Origin: an uncultured Christensenella sp.
GTDB taxonomy: Bacteria > Bacillota > Clostridia > Christensenellales > UBA3700
Reading direction: 5' to 3'
Length of the DNA: 64,000 nt
Assembly: GCA_910583735.1 (NCBI GenBank)
Contig: CAJTXS010000002.1
Span: 62,001 to 126,000 of the forward strand
Shown here: in pieces, positions 44,176 through 54,349 of the stretch
How positions within the stretch are numbered: position 1 is the first letter of the stretch
How the letters are laid out: each line of letters starts with the position of its first letter
Notes under the pieces: model-generated
What the model was told of the DNA's origin: nothing
The model's input: the letters and a program-made list of their open reading frames with translations, nothing else
Database searches by the model: none
Translations under genes and position numbers: made by a program

Positions 44176-45555
44176 TTATTTCTTCTCCGCAAGATATTTA
44201 AGTATAGATGCCGCGGCGACTCTGCCCGCTCCCATGGCGGATATTACCGTAGCCGCGCCCGTCACCGCGTCGCCGCCCGCATATACGCCCTCTTCGCCCG
44301 TATACATGTTCTCGTCCGCTTCGATTGTCCCCTTAGGGGTGAACTTCAGCTTGGTAAATGTGCGCCTGATCAGCGGATTGGGCGATGTGCCCAACGCTAT
44401 TATTACCTGATCGGTAGGTATATCATACTCGCTTCCCTCGATTGCAACGGGACGACGTCTGCCCGAAGCGTCGGGCTCGCCGAGGCTCATCCTGATGCAC
44501 TTGACGCTCTGCACCATACCGTCGGCATCGCCCGACATAGACACTGGATTGGACAGGAGATTGAAGCGTATGCCCTCTTCCTCTGCATGGTCGACCTCTT
44601 CCGCTCTTGCGGGTATCTCCTCTCTCGAGCGACGGTATACGATAGTGACCTCCGCGCCGAGACGTCGCGCCGTGCGAGCCGCGTCCATAGCCACGTTACC
44701 CGCGCCAACCACTACGACATTCTTACCGCAATAGATGGGGGTGTCGCTCTCCTTGAGATACGCCTTCATCAGATTGACTCTGGTGAGGAACTCGTTGGCG
44801 GACATAACGCCGTTGAGATTTTCGCCCGCGATATTGAGGAACTGTGGCAATCCCGCGCCGCTGCTTATAAATATCGCGTCGTAGTCGCGCTTAAGCTCCT
44901 CGAAAGTAATACTCTTGCCTACCACGTAATTGAGCTTGATTTCGCATCCCGCATTGATAAGCCTTGCTATCTCTTTATCTACAATCTCCTTAGGCAGTCT
45001 GAACTGCGGTATGCCATACGTCAACACTCCGCCCGCCTTATGAAACGCCTCGAATATCGTCACCGCGCAGCCTGCGCTAACGCAATCCGCCGCGCAGCTC
45101 AGTCCCGCAGGACCGCTGCCTATAACCGCAACTCTTTTAGCTCCCGTCACTGGATGCACGGGCGCGGAGTCGGGACGGGAGAGATTGTACTCGCCCACGC
45201 AGCGCTCCAACTGACCTATAGCCACCGCGCCGCCCGCCTTATTGCGAACGCAGCGCTTTTCGCACTGTCTCTCTTGAGGACATACCCTGCCGCACACTGC
45301 GGGCAGCTTATTCGACTTCTCGATTATGCGCGAAGCGCCTTCCTTATCGCCTTCCTTAAGGCATGCGATGAATTCGGGGATATTGATACCTACGGGGCAG
45401 CCAGCTTTGCACGGAGCTGCTGCGCAGCCCAAGCATCTATTGGCCTCGTCGACCATGGTAGCGTCGTCGAAGCCGAGACATACCTCGTCGAAGTTGTGTA
45501 TTCTCTCGTCCTTATCCTGCATACGAGGAGTGTTTCTTTTACCCATATTAGCCAT
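44176..45555 (-). CDS. nfnB: NfnB-like large subunit (GltD-family flavoprotein)
   Basis: A 459-residue protein of the glutamate synthase small-subunit family. N-terminal cysteines CLGCAAAPCKAGCP and CGRVCPQERQCEKRC bind two [4Fe-4S] clusters; GSGPAGLSCAADC binds FAD; GAGNVAMDAARTARRLGAEV binds NADP(H). Directly after an NfnA-like partner, it forms the electron-bifurcating NADH-dependent ferredoxin:NADP+ oxidoreductase of anaerobes. No glutamate synthase large subunit lies nearby, which argues against a GltBD role. Confidence 0.9.
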   Translation of the reverse strand: MANMGKRNTPRMQDKDERIHNFDEVCLGFDDATMVDEANRCLGCAAAPCKAGCPVGINIPEFIACLKEGDKEGASRIIEKSNKLPAVCGRVCPQERQCEKRCVRNKAGGAVAIGQLERCVGEYNLSRPDSAPVHPVTGAKRVAVIGSGPAGLSCAADCVSAGCAVTIFEAFHKAGGVLTYGIPQFRLPKEIVDKEIARLINAGCEIKLNYVVGKSITFEELKRDYDAIFISSGAGLPQFLNIAGENLNGVMSANEFLTRVNLMKAYLKESDTPIYCGKNVVVVGAGNVAMDAARTARRLGAEVTIVYRRSREEIPARAEEVDHAEEEGIRFNLLSNPVSMSGDADGMVQSVKCIRMSLGEPDASGRRRPVAIEGSEYDIPTDQVIIALGTSPNPLIRRTFTKLKFTPKGTIEADENMYTGEEGVYAGGDAVTGAATVISAMGAGRVAAASILKYLAEKK

Positions 45556-45558
45556 TAG

Positions 45559-46377
45559 TTACCTCTTCAACATCCTGCAATCGGCTTCTCTCTTCTTGTA
45601 GAATCCCAGCCTGTTCATCGCTTCTATAAAGTCTATCTTATGTCCGTCGAACTCGGGACCGTCTACGCACGCGTATTTAGTCTGTCCGTCCACAGTCAAC
45701 CTGCAACATCCGCACATACCCGTGCCGTCGAGCATAAGGCAATTCATACTCACAACGGTGGGGATATTATACTTTGCGGTGATATCGCACACATTCTTCA
45801 TCATTATCATAGGACCTACGACGAATACGCAGTCTATCCTCTCTCCCGCATTGATAAGCGCCTCGAGCTTGGTTGTTACGAAGCCCTTCTCTCCCTCGCT
45901 GCCGTCGTCGGTAGTGATATAGAAGTTGCGGGAGAACTTAGCGAACTCGTCCTTTGCAAAGAGCAACTCTCTCGTCTTGGCGCCGATGATGATGTCGCAC
46001 GCTTTGCCCTCTTTCATTCTCTTCTTGGCTTGGGGATAAATTACCGCGCAGCCTATTCCGCCGCCGACGAGCAACACTCTCTCGTACTCGTCGAGCTCGG
46101 TGGGATTACCCAAAGGACCCACGAGGTCCTCTACGTAATCGCCGTCTTTAAGCTCCGCAATCTTACGCGTGGTGTCGCCTACCACCTGGATAAGCAAGGT
46201 GATCTCACCCGCATCGGCATCGTAATCGCATATAGTGAACGGCACGCGCTCGCCATGCTTGTCCACGCGTACAATTACGAATTGTCCGGGATTGCAATGC
46301 GTGGCTATATCCTTAGCCTCGAGCGTCATTTTGATAACCGCGGGAGCGGTTACTTGAGTCCTTATAACCTTATTCAT
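45559..46377 (-). CDS. nfnA: NfnA-like small subunit (FAD/NAD-binding, [2Fe-2S])
   Basis: A 272-residue protein of the PyrK/SudB/NfnA family. FAD/NAD domains: PFTICDYD and LLVGGGIGCAVIYPQAKKR; C-terminal [2Fe-2S] motif MLDGTGMCGCCRLTVDGQTKYAC. It pairs with the adjacent NfnB (3-base gap) to couple NADH, NADPH and ferredoxin. It overlaps nth by 4 bases. Confidence 0.9.
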   Translation of the reverse strand: MNKVIRTQVTAPAVIKMTLEAKDIATHCNPGQFVIVRVDKHGERVPFTICDYDADAGEITLLIQVVGDTTRKIAELKDGDYVEDLVGPLGNPTELDEYERVLLVGGGIGCAVIYPQAKKRMKEGKACDIIIGAKTRELLFAKDEFAKFSRNFYITTDDGSEGEKGFVTTKLEALINAGERIDCVFVVGPMIMMKNVCDITAKYNIPTVVSMNCLMLDGTGMCGCCRLTVDGQTKYACVDGPEFDGHKIDFIEAMNRLGFYKKREADCRMLKR

Positions 46378-47030
46378 AACCTACCTTCTTTGAAAAATCT
46401 GCAGTAATCGGTAATTGCGCACTTGTCGCAGTGCGGAGCGCGCGCGGTGCATATATACCTGCCGTGATGTATGAGCAGATGATGCGCCTGCGTAAGTCTG
46501 TCGTGCGGGACGATAGACACGAGCGTCCTCTCCACCTCGGCAGGCTTATCTGAAGATGCGAGCCCGATACGGTTGCTCAGCCTAAGTACGTGAGTATCCA
46601 CGGGCATCGTCTGCTCTCCGAAAGCGACTGCGCTGACAACATTGGCGGTCTTTCTGCCCACACCCGCAAGCGATAGCAGACTGTCGAAGTCGCTCGGCAC
46701 CTCTCCGCCGAATTTGTCTACGATATCCTTGGACGCGGCAATGATATTGGCGGCCTTATTCCTATAAAATCCGCACGAGAATATCATACGCTCGAGATTC
46801 TCTTGCCTCATATCGGCAAACTGCTTGGGAGTATTGTACTTATCGAAAATATGAGAGGTAACCTCGTTGACACGCTTGTCCGTACACTGCGCGGATAAGA
46901 TAACCGCTACGAGCAACTCAAACGGCGACTTGAAATTCAACTCGCACACAGGTTCGGGATGTTGCTCGAGCAGGCAATCGAATAATCCGTCGATATCCTC
47001 TACGCGCCGCGATATAACACTATCCGACAT
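46374..47030 (-). CDS. nth: Endonuclease III
   Basis: A 218-residue DNA glycosylase/AP lyase for oxidised pyrimidines. The helix-hairpin-helix LLSLAGVGRKTANVVSA has the catalytic Lys; VDTHVLRLSNRIGL has the catalytic Asp; CTARAPHCDKCAITDYC (C-x6-C-x2-C-x5-C) binds [4Fe-4S]. It lies between purA and nfnA. Confidence 0.96.
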   Translation of the reverse strand: MSDSVISRRVEDIDGLFDCLLEQHPEPVCELNFKSPFELLVAVILSAQCTDKRVNEVTSHIFDKYNTPKQFADMRQENLERMIFSCGFYRNKAANIIAASKDIVDKFGGEVPSDFDSLLSLAGVGRKTANVVSAVAFGEQTMPVDTHVLRLSNRIGLASSDKPAEVERTLVSIVPHDRLTQAHHLLIHHGRYICTARAPHCDKCAITDYCRFFKEGRL

Positions 47031-47046
47031 TTTGTCCGTCTATTAA

Positions 47047-48321
47047 TTACTTTCTTACTATGTATTCGCTACGCTCTGCGCCTACCGATACAACGCTTAT
47101 CTCGCATCCTACCAGCTCTTCCAGCCTATCGATATACTTCCTTGCGTTGACGGGTAGATCGCTCTCCTTGCGGCATCCGCCGATATCGCACATCCATCCG
47201 TCGTAATACTCGTATATGGGCTTAGCCTTGTCAAGCATTACGCCGCGGGGGAATTTGTCCACTCTTACGCCGTCTATCTCGTAAGCTACGCATACGGGTA
47301 TCTTCTCCATATAGGATAATACGTCCATCTTGGTGAGCGCAAGGGTATCCGCGCCCTGCGCAAATACGCCGTAACGCGATGCTACAGCGTCGAAAGGACC
47401 TACTCTGCGAGGTCTGCCCGTCGCCGCGCCGTACTCGCCGCCTGCCTTACGCAGATCTTCCGCCTCGTCGCCGAACCACTCCGTAGTAAAGGGTCCCTCG
47501 CCTACGCAAGAGGAATACGCCTTCATAATGCCTATGGTCTTATCTATCTTATACTTGGGCACGCCCGCGCCGATGGGAGCGTATGCTGCGATAGTATTGG
47601 ACGAAGAAGTATAGGGATTGATACCGAAGTCGATATCCCTGAGCGCGCCGAGCTGAGCCTCGAACATTACCTTCTTACCGTCCTTAATCTGCGCATCGAG
47701 ATAATCGGATACGTCGCAGACGTAAGGCTTAAGCCTATTGCCGTATTCGGTGAGATACTCCATCATCTCGTCCACGTTAACCGGCTCGCTGTCGTATGCC
47801 TTATTGATAAACAGATTTTTATAATCGATTATACCCTCGAGTCTCTTCTTGAGGTTGTCGGGATAGAAGAGGTCGCCCATCATGATAATCTTCTTGAGAT
47901 ACTTATCGCCGTAGACGGGAGCTATACCTCTGCGAGTAGAACCGTACTTGGCGTCGCCCAACCTGTCCTCTTCGAGGCAGTCCAATCTTACATGATAAGG
48001 CATACATATTACCGCGCGCTCGCTAATCTTGAGATTGTCGGGGGTAATCTTGACGCCCGCATCTATCAATCTGTCCATCTCGCCGCACAGATGCTTCATA
48101 TCTATTACCATGCCGTTACCCATGACGTTGGTCACTTCGGGGCGAAGGATGCCCGAAGGAATGAGGTTGAGTATAAACTTACCCAACTCGTTGATAACGG
48201 TATGTCCGGCATTGTTGCCGCCTTGATAACGACACACCACGTCGTAGTCTCGGGAGATGAGATCTACCATACGACCCTTTCCTTCATCGCCCCAGTTGAT
48301 TCCGACAATAGCTGTTAACAT
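47047..48321 (-). CDS. purA: Adenylosuccinate synthetase
   Basis: A 424-residue enzyme joining IMP and aspartate with GTP. N-terminal GINWGDEGKGRMVDLI is the phosphate loop; the second block reads YQGGNNAGHTV and the late one GYxAxTGRPRRVGPFDAV-like (GAATGRPRRVGPFDAV). First gene in a run purA-nth-nfnA-nfnB. Confidence 0.96.
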   Translation of the reverse strand: MLTAIVGINWGDEGKGRMVDLISRDYDVVCRYQGGNNAGHTVINELGKFILNLIPSGILRPEVTNVMGNGMVIDMKHLCGEMDRLIDAGVKITPDNLKISERAVICMPYHVRLDCLEEDRLGDAKYGSTRRGIAPVYGDKYLKKIIMMGDLFYPDNLKKRLEGIIDYKNLFINKAYDSEPVNVDEMMEYLTEYGNRLKPYVCDVSDYLDAQIKDGKKVMFEAQLGALRDIDFGINPYTSSSNTIAAYAPIGAGVPKYKIDKTIGIMKAYSSCVGEGPFTTEWFGDEAEDLRKAGGEYGAATGRPRRVGPFDAVASRYGVFAQGADTLALTKMDVLSYMEKIPVCVAYEIDGVRVDKFPRGVMLDKAKPIYEYYDGWMCDIGGCRKESDLPVNARKYIDRLEELVGCEISVVSVGAERSEYIVRK

Positions 48322-48476
48322 TATACTTATCTCCTTAAGAGTTATTTTATATTTTATCTACGCTCTTTCAAGCGAATGTCCGCCAATCCGTATTTTGACC
48401 GATTACGCTATGCGGCGCTGCCAATCGATTGCCTTGCGCAACGCTCGCGCATATCTATAAATATATAGATTATCCG

Positions 48477-51400
48477 TCAGCTCTTGAGATTGCCCGTCTG
48501 TCTTACCGCGCTCTTTTTACCGCTGTCGGTCGGCTTGACCTTAGCGCTCGGTATCTTGGACTTGACCTTGCCTGCGGTCTCTTTTATCCTTATAAAGAAG
48601 TTCTTTACTTCCTTAATAAGTTCCTTTACCGCGCCCATCTCCACTCGCATAACCAGCATACACGGCGCAATGCACAGCATCATGATTATCAGCTTGGTTA
48701 TCATATCTGATGTGAGCGAATTGATGGAGAAGAACTCTCTCGTCCAATCCACCGACACCGCGAATATAAAGCCTATCAACGCCAAAAACATCAAGAACAG
48801 CCGCATCTTAGTGTACGGATAACACACCTGCATTAGCACGAACAGCGCCGTAAGTCCCGTAACGAAGAACGCCATCGTAGCAATCTGCGACGACACGTCG
48901 ATGCCGATATCGTGATACAGTATCGATATTACCGTCACCATAAGCGATATGGTCAAGCCCGCCGGCACCGCCTTGGAAAACACCTTGGATAGGAAGTTGC
49001 CCGTAACCTTTCTGTTGTTGGGCTCAAGCGCAAGGAAGAACGACGGCATGCCTACAAACAGCGAGCTTATCAGCGTAAGCTGTATAGGCACGAAAGGATA
49101 GGACAGCTGCAATACTATACACAAGAGCGTAAGCACCACGCTGAACGTCGTCTTAACAAGGAATAGCGACGCTACTCTCTCTATATTGTTGATTACTCGT
49201 CTGCCCTCGGCTACGACGCTCGGCAACGACGCGAAATCGCTATTCATGAGCACGAGCTGCGCTACATTACGCGCCGCTTCGCTGCCGGACGCCATCGCAA
49301 TCGAGCAATCAGCTTCTTTAAGCGCCATTACGTCGTTGACACCGTCGCCCGTCATGCCTACGGTATACCCCTTAGCCTTAAGCGAGGTGACGAGCACCTT
49401 TTTCTGCTTAGGCGTAACTCTGCCGAATACTACGTACTTGTCGCACGCATCATAGATATCCTCGTCGGTAACAAGCGTAGTAGCGTCGATATATTTCTCC
49501 GCGCCGATAAGACCCGCGCGCTCTGCCACCTTGGATACGGTAATGGGGTTGTCGCCCGATATCACCTTAAGACTAACGCCCTGCTCGGCGAAGTAGCGCA
49601 GCGTCTCTTCCGCATTCTCTCTTATCTTATCGGACAGGATTATCAATGCTACCGGACGCATCTCCGCTACAGACATCGTATCTACGAAAGGCTGCTGCGT
49701 ATATACCAGCACGAGCACTCTGTAACCCTTGCTGCCGTACTCCTCTACGTCCGCTCTGACGCTCTCGTATCTCTCCTTGAGTACGAATTCGGGCGCGCCG
49801 ACGATAAATCTGCCTTTATCTCCGAAGTCCGCTCCGCTCCACTTCCTCGCAGACGAGAAAGGCACCGTGCCGCAGCATTCGTAGATATTTTCGCTCTTAA
49901 ATCTTTCGCCTATCGCCTCGAAGGTAGAGCCGCTCGTACCAAGAGCCGCCACCATGCTCGACATAATATCTTCGACATCGCCGTACAAATCGGAATAAGG
50001 CTTAATGTCCTCGACCTGCATACTGCCCTCGGTGATGGTGCCGGTCTTGTCGAGACACAGCATATCTACGCGCGCGAGCGTCTCAATAGAATATAGGTCT
50101 TGCACCAGCGTCTGCTTGCGAGCCAGCTTGATTACGCCCACCGCCAGCGCAATAGACGTCATCATTACCAGCCCCTCGGGAATCATGCCTACTACGGAAG
50201 CTACCGAGTTGGTAATTACAGAGCTCACCTTCTCCGCCATATCGGACGACACGATATTGAACATGTCGAGATATCCCAATCCCTTATCCACGCAATTGGT
50301 GAGGTACATCAGTATTCCGAGCGGGAATATAGCTATTGTAACTATCCTGATAATCCAGTTGATGGAGCGCATGAGTTGCGACTTGGTCTTCTTATACTTC
50401 TTGGCTTCCGTAAGGATAGTGGAAGCAAAGTTGTCCTTACCTACTTTGACTACGCGCGCCCTACAGCTGCCCGCCTGCACGATACTGCCCGACAGCAACT
50501 CCGCGCCCGCGACCTTATGGATATCGTCCTGCTCGCCTGTAAGCAGCGACTCGTTGACCTCGCACTCGCCGCTCACAACTACGGCGTCGGAGGCTATCTG
50601 CTCGCCCGCATGTATCTCCATGATATCGTCGAGCACCACCTCGGATATATCCACATTGATGCACTCGCCGCCGCGCACTACGCTCACCTTGGGCACATTG
50701 AGAAGCGACATCTTCTCCAGCACCAGCTTGGACCTCACTTCCTGCACGATACCCACTATCATATTTAATATGACGATTATGATGAATGTCATATTCTTAA
50801 GACTGCCGAACACGAGTATCAACGCCGCAAGGAAGAAGTTGAGCGCGTTGAACAGCGTCATGACATTGGTCCTGAATATCCTCAAATACGACTTGGTAAC
50901 AATATTTGGCTGAACGTTGTTGTAGCCCCTGAGCGTCCTTTCCTCGACTTGCTCTTCGGTAAGTCCTATCTCGGGATCGGCTTCTACCCTCTCCATCTCG
51001 GAGGTAAATATACGCTTCTTCTTTTTATCGGGCTTCTTAGCTTTTACTTTAGGCTGCCTTTCTTTCTTCTCTTTTACGACCGCGCTGTCTGCGACAGTAT
51101 CCGCAGTATTCGCGCCGTCTACGGCGTTTTTCTCTTTGACAGTCTCTACAGCTTGCTCGGTTGCGGATTTATCTGCTTCGGACAGCGTAGACTCAACCTT
51201 TTGCTCTCGCTTGGCAGCTGCGCGAGACGATACGTCCGTCTTATCGGCAGATACCGCGGAACTATCTTTGGACTCTGCGACCGATGCTGCGGGTGCGACG
51301 GAGTCCGCCGCCTTTACGCCTACAGGCTCGCTCGCAGACTTGGGCACTTGACGCCTAATTACTTTAACTAATCTGCCGTCGGGCAATCTCTTATATGTCA

Positions 51401-51905
51401 CGTCATCTTGAGCGGAGCTATCGAGATTGACATTGGCAGTTTGCGCCGTCTCGCCCTCCTGCGCCTGCTTGGGCTTAACTATTACCGTGCGACCGTCGGG
51501 AGTGACTATCTTCTTGACTGCGGCTTGATTTGCCTGCGCAGGCGCGTCGTTTACGCCGCCGACCTGCTGCTTAGCCTTGACAATCACCGTGCGACCGTCG
51601 GGGGTAACAATCTTTTTCCCTACTACAGGCGCGGATGTACGGTTGCCGGCAGTCTGCGCAACTGCCGCGCTTCCCGCTGCCGAATTACCGCCGACAGGCG
51701 TCCTGCTGCCCGAAGAGGGCGAGACAGAACCTGCCGCCTTAGACGTAGCGACCGTCTTTACGCCGGTCGCAACGCTGCCGCCGGCGATGCCGTTCTTTCT
51801 CTGCGCGGAAGCGCTCTTGGGCGCGGTCTGCGTTACAGCCTTACGCTGCTCGACGTTGCTGTTATTTCCGTTAACGGAAGTATTTGAGTCCTTGCTTTTA
51901 CCCAT
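48477..51905 (-). CDS. P-type cation-transporting ATPase with long repeat-bearing N-terminal extension
   Basis: A 1142-residue protein. From about residue 320 it is a CtpE-like P-type ATPase: LLTGEQD (actuator), PEGL in helix 4 (576-579), LDKTGTITEG (phosphorylated Asp619), TGDGVNDVMALKEADCSIAM, and about ten membrane helices. CtpE-type pumps are linked to Ca2+ uptake. The first 310 residues are Ala/Ser/Val/Lys-rich and disordered, with KKIVTPDGRTVIVK twice (97-110 and 131-144) and a variant KRLPDGRLVKV (172-182). This extension is unusual; ion specificity is not certain. Confidence 0.88.
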   Translation of the reverse strand: MGKSKDSNTSVNGNNSNVEQRKAVTQTAPKSASAQRKNGIAGGSVATGVKTVATSKAAGSVSPSSGSRTPVGGNSAAGSAAVAQTAGNRTSAPVVGKKIVTPDGRTVIVKAKQQVGGVNDAPAQANQAAVKKIVTPDGRTVIVKPKQAQEGETAQTANVNLDSSAQDDVTYKRLPDGRLVKVIRRQVPKSASEPVGVKAADSVAPAASVAESKDSSAVSADKTDVSSRAAAKREQKVESTLSEADKSATEQAVETVKEKNAVDGANTADTVADSAVVKEKKERQPKVKAKKPDKKKKRIFTSEMERVEADPEIGLTEEQVEERTLRGYNNVQPNIVTKSYLRIFRTNVMTLFNALNFFLAALILVFGSLKNMTFIIIVILNMIVGIVQEVRSKLVLEKMSLLNVPKVSVVRGGECINVDISEVVLDDIMEIHAGEQIASDAVVVSGECEVNESLLTGEQDDIHKVAGAELLSGSIVQAGSCRARVVKVGKDNFASTILTEAKKYKKTKSQLMRSINWIIRIVTIAIFPLGILMYLTNCVDKGLGYLDMFNIVSSDMAEKVSSVITNSVASVVGMIPEGLVMMTSIALAVGVIKLARKQTLVQDLYSIETLARVDMLCLDKTGTITEGSMQVEDIKPYSDLYGDVEDIMSSMVAALGTSGSTFEAIGERFKSENIYECCGTVPFSSARKWSGADFGDKGRFIVGAPEFVLKERYESVRADVEEYGSKGYRVLVLVYTQQPFVDTMSVAEMRPVALIILSDKIRENAEETLRYFAEQGVSLKVISGDNPITVSKVAERAGLIGAEKYIDATTLVTDEDIYDACDKYVVFGRVTPKQKKVLVTSLKAKGYTVGMTGDGVNDVMALKEADCSIAMASGSEAARNVAQLVLMNSDFASLPSVVAEGRRVINNIERVASLFLVKTTFSVVLTLLCIVLQLSYPFVPIQLTLISSLFVGMPSFFLALEPNNRKVTGNFLSKVFSKAVPAGLTISLMVTVISILYHDIGIDVSSQIATMAFFVTGLTALFVLMQVCYPYTKMRLFLMFLALIGFIFAVSVDWTREFFSINSLTSDMITKLIIMMLCIAPCMLVMRVEMGAVKELIKEVKNFFIRIKETAGKVKSKIPSAKVKPTDSGKKSAVRQTGNLKS

Positions 51906-51964
51906 ATACTGAATAATAACATTTTCGTCATATTTAAGTCAATTAGATAGAGTAATATAATATA

Positions 51965-52014
51965 TTAATAAAACAATAACGGATGCGCAGGCATTGCTTA
52001 AGCCCGCGCATCCG
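51965..52014 (-). terminator. Rho-independent terminator after thiI
   Basis: CGGATGCGC (51980-51988) and GCGCATCCG (52006-52014) form the outer stem, extended inside by GGC/GCC. The minus-strand flank is T-rich (GTTATTGTTTTATT). It closes the pheS-thiI gene chain 24 bases after the thiI stop. Confidence 0.78.
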
Positions 52015-52037
52015 CCGCTTGAAACGTATCGCCGCAG

Positions 52038-53207
52038 TTAATCGGCAGTGTAATCGATAATTTCCGCCCCTCTTATCGCCTCTTCTATCAGCTCTTCCAA
52101 TCCTTCGAGCTTAGCCTCTTCCGCTCTCGCCTTGTCCAGCTTGGGATTGATGACGGGGTTCTTGGGCAAAAACACGGTGCAGCAGTCTTCATAAGGCTGC
52201 TTGCTGATGTCGAAGGTGCCAATCTTCTCCGCCGTATCCATTATCTCGTATTTATCCATGCCTATCAGCGGACGGAATACGGGCAAAGTTTCCACAGCGT
52301 CCTCTGTGCTCGTAATACCCGCCACGGTCTGCGACGCCACCTGTCCGAGGCTCTCCCCCGTAATCAGCGCTCCGCAACCGTTAGCGACCGCCAGCCTCTC
52401 GGCTATGCGCACCATTACCCTACGCATCACGGTAATCATAAAATCCCCGTCGCAGCGTCGATGTATCTCCTCCTGTATCTTGGTAAACGACACAACTATC
52501 AGCCTGATATCTCCGCAGTATCGCGTCATTGTCTTGGCAATATCCAGCACTTTCTGCCTTGCCTGCAAGCCCGTATGCGGATAGCTGTGATAGTGCACCG
52601 CGGTAATCTTCATGCCTCTGCGCGCCATTCTGTATCCCGCAACCGGCGAGTCGAATCCGCCGCTGAGCAGCAGCATTCCGCCGCCGGCCGTGCCTCTCGG
52701 CATACCGCCCGCGCACTCCGTCTTGCCGCTGTAGATGTAGGCGTAGCCGTTCTCTCTGATATCGATATTGACGGTGCAATCGGGCGTGAACAAGTCAACG
52801 CCGAGCCCTTGCCTCTTGCCGAGTATATATCCGCCCGCTTCGGTTGCTATCTGCATGGAATTCTTGTCCATTCTCTTATCCGCGCGCTTCACCCTAACGC
52901 AGAAAGTCCTCGCTCCGCTCGGCACGGCGGCAAGAGCCGCGGCATACATCTCTTCATACTCCGAGCGCACCTTTACAGCTACGCTGAGCGAGCTCAGTCC
53001 GAATATCTCGCTGAGCCTGCCGACTATGCGCCCCTCTTGCTCATGCCTGTAGTTTTCCACATAATATCTATTCTGCGTACGGCAAAAAGTGCATTCGTAG
53101 GGCGCCAGCGCACGCTTAATACTGTCTATTAAAGCGCTTTCGAACGACGAGCGATTCCTGCCCTTTAAGAACAGTTCGCCGTATCTCAACAATATAACTT
53201 TCTCCAT
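52038..53207 (-). CDS. thiI: tRNA 4-thiouridine synthase ThiI
   Basis: A 389-residue enzyme with an N-terminal ferredoxin-like and THUMP region (about 1-165) and a PP-loop adenylation domain (LLLSGGFDSPVAGYRMARRG). It lacks a rhodanese domain, as in Bacillota, where a dedicated cysteine desulfurase supplies sulfur; such a gene lies directly upstream with a 2-base gap. Confidence 0.94.
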   Translation of the reverse strand: MEKVILLRYGELFLKGRNRSSFESALIDSIKRALAPYECTFCRTQNRYYVENYRHEQEGRIVGRLSEIFGLSSLSVAVKVRSEYEEMYAAALAAVPSGARTFCVRVKRADKRMDKNSMQIATEAGGYILGKRQGLGVDLFTPDCTVNIDIRENGYAYIYSGKTECAGGMPRGTAGGGMLLLSGGFDSPVAGYRMARRGMKITAVHYHSYPHTGLQARQKVLDIAKTMTRYCGDIRLIVVSFTKIQEEIHRRCDGDFMITVMRRVMVRIAERLAVANGCGALITGESLGQVASQTVAGITSTEDAVETLPVFRPLIGMDKYEIMDTAEKIGTFDISKQPYEDCCTVFLPKNPVINPKLDKARAEEAKLEGLEELIEEAIRGAEIIDYTAD

Positions 53208-53209
53208 AA

Positions 53210-54349
53210 TTACCTCTTGATATATCTCCTTAGATTTTCCGTCTCTTCTTTAATGGCGCAGGCTACCGCATCAGCCTCTTGCACGGTGTTGTACTCGCTC
53301 AAACTCAGTCGCAAGATGCCTCCCGCATACTTGTCGTCGAGAGCGAGCGCGCCCGCTATACGCCTGTCTGCCTTGCGAGCCGAGCAAGCCGAACCCGTGC
53401 CCGCTATGATACCTCTGTCCTCGAGACAATGCGCGAGCACCTCGCCCCTAACGCCCGCTACCGCTATGCTTAGGATATGCGGAGCGCTGTTATCGATATC
53501 GGTATTGATTACGACGTCTTGCACCGATTGAACTATCTTACTTGCAAGCGCGTCTCTTATCGCCCTTATATCCTTATTTTTAGTGTCGAGCTGTCCGCAC
53601 TTTACGCCTGCGGCATAGGCAAACGCGCATATGCCCGCCACATTCTCCGTAGCGGAGCGCACGCCCTTCTCCTGTCCGCCGCCGTACACAAACGGCGACA
53701 GATGCACGCGCTTGCTTACATACAGCGCGCCAACGCCCTTAGGTCCGTGCACCTTGTGACCGCTCACGCTGTACATATCCACGCCCAGCTCGCGCACATC
53801 GGTATACACCTTGCCCAGCGCTTGCACTCCGTCGCTGTGAATAAGCGCAGTAGGCGCAAGCTTCCTAGTGAGATACGCTATCTGCGCTATATCATTGAGC
53901 GCTCCCGTATCGTTGCTCACGTGCATGACGGACACCAGTCTCGTGTCCTTGCTAAGCGCGCTCTCGAGCGCGGCTATATCCACTCTGCCATGTCTGTCCG
54001 TAGGCAGAATAATCAACCTATATCCGCGATTTTCCAGCTCTTTGGCTGTATTATATATCGCGGCGTGCTCGGTAGAGGATATGATGATATCTCCGCCCTT
54101 TCTCCTCAAAGAACACGTTAGCGCGATATTGTCCGCCTCGCTGCCCGACGCGGTGAACAAGACTTCTGAGCTATCGCAACCGAGACAGTGCGCTATCTTT
54201 CCCCTCGCCTCTTCCACAGCGGCGGCAGCCTTTGCCGCCATGCCGTAGAGCGCAGACGGATTGTAATAGAGCTCCTCATTATAAAGTCTTATTATATCGT
54301 TGCACTCGCCGTATACCTTAGTGGTGGCGGCATTGTCCATATATATCAT
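53210..54349 (-). CDS. Cysteine desulfurase (NifS/IscS family) paired with ThiI
   Basis: A 379-residue PLP enzyme. PLP lysine in VSGHKVHGPKGVGALYV, catalytic cysteine in GTGSACSARKADRR, MDNAATTKVYGE at the start. Position directly before thiI matches the NifZ-ThiI pairing for s4U (and thiamine) sulfur delivery. It overlaps the upstream small membrane gene by 4 bases. Confidence 0.93.
   Translation of the reverse strand: MIYMDNAATTKVYGECNDIIRLYNEELYYNPSALYGMAAKAAAAVEEARGKIAHCLGCDSSEVLFTASGSEADNIALTCSLRRKGGDIIISSTEHAAIYNTAKELENRGYRLIILPTDRHGRVDIAALESALSKDTRLVSVMHVSNDTGALNDIAQIAYLTRKLAPTALIHSDGVQALGKVYTDVRELGVDMYSVSGHKVHGPKGVGALYVSKRVHLSPFVYGGGQEKGVRSATENVAGICAFAYAAGVKCGQLDTKNKDIRAIRDALASKIVQSVQDVVINTDIDNSAPHILSIAVAGVRGEVLAHCLEDRGIIAGTGSACSARKADRRIAGALALDDKYAGGILRLSLSEYNTVQEADAVACAIKEETENLRRYIKR

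Noticed and set aside
44176..45555. Glutamate synthase small subunit (GltD)
   Set aside because: Sequence family fits, but the NfnA-like partner is adjacent and no large subunit is present, so NfnB is the better reading.
50005..50913. 302-codon plus-strand frame inside the P-type ATPase gene
   Set aside because: Ser/Thr/Ile-rich shadow frame; the ATPase motifs on the minus strand are unambiguous.
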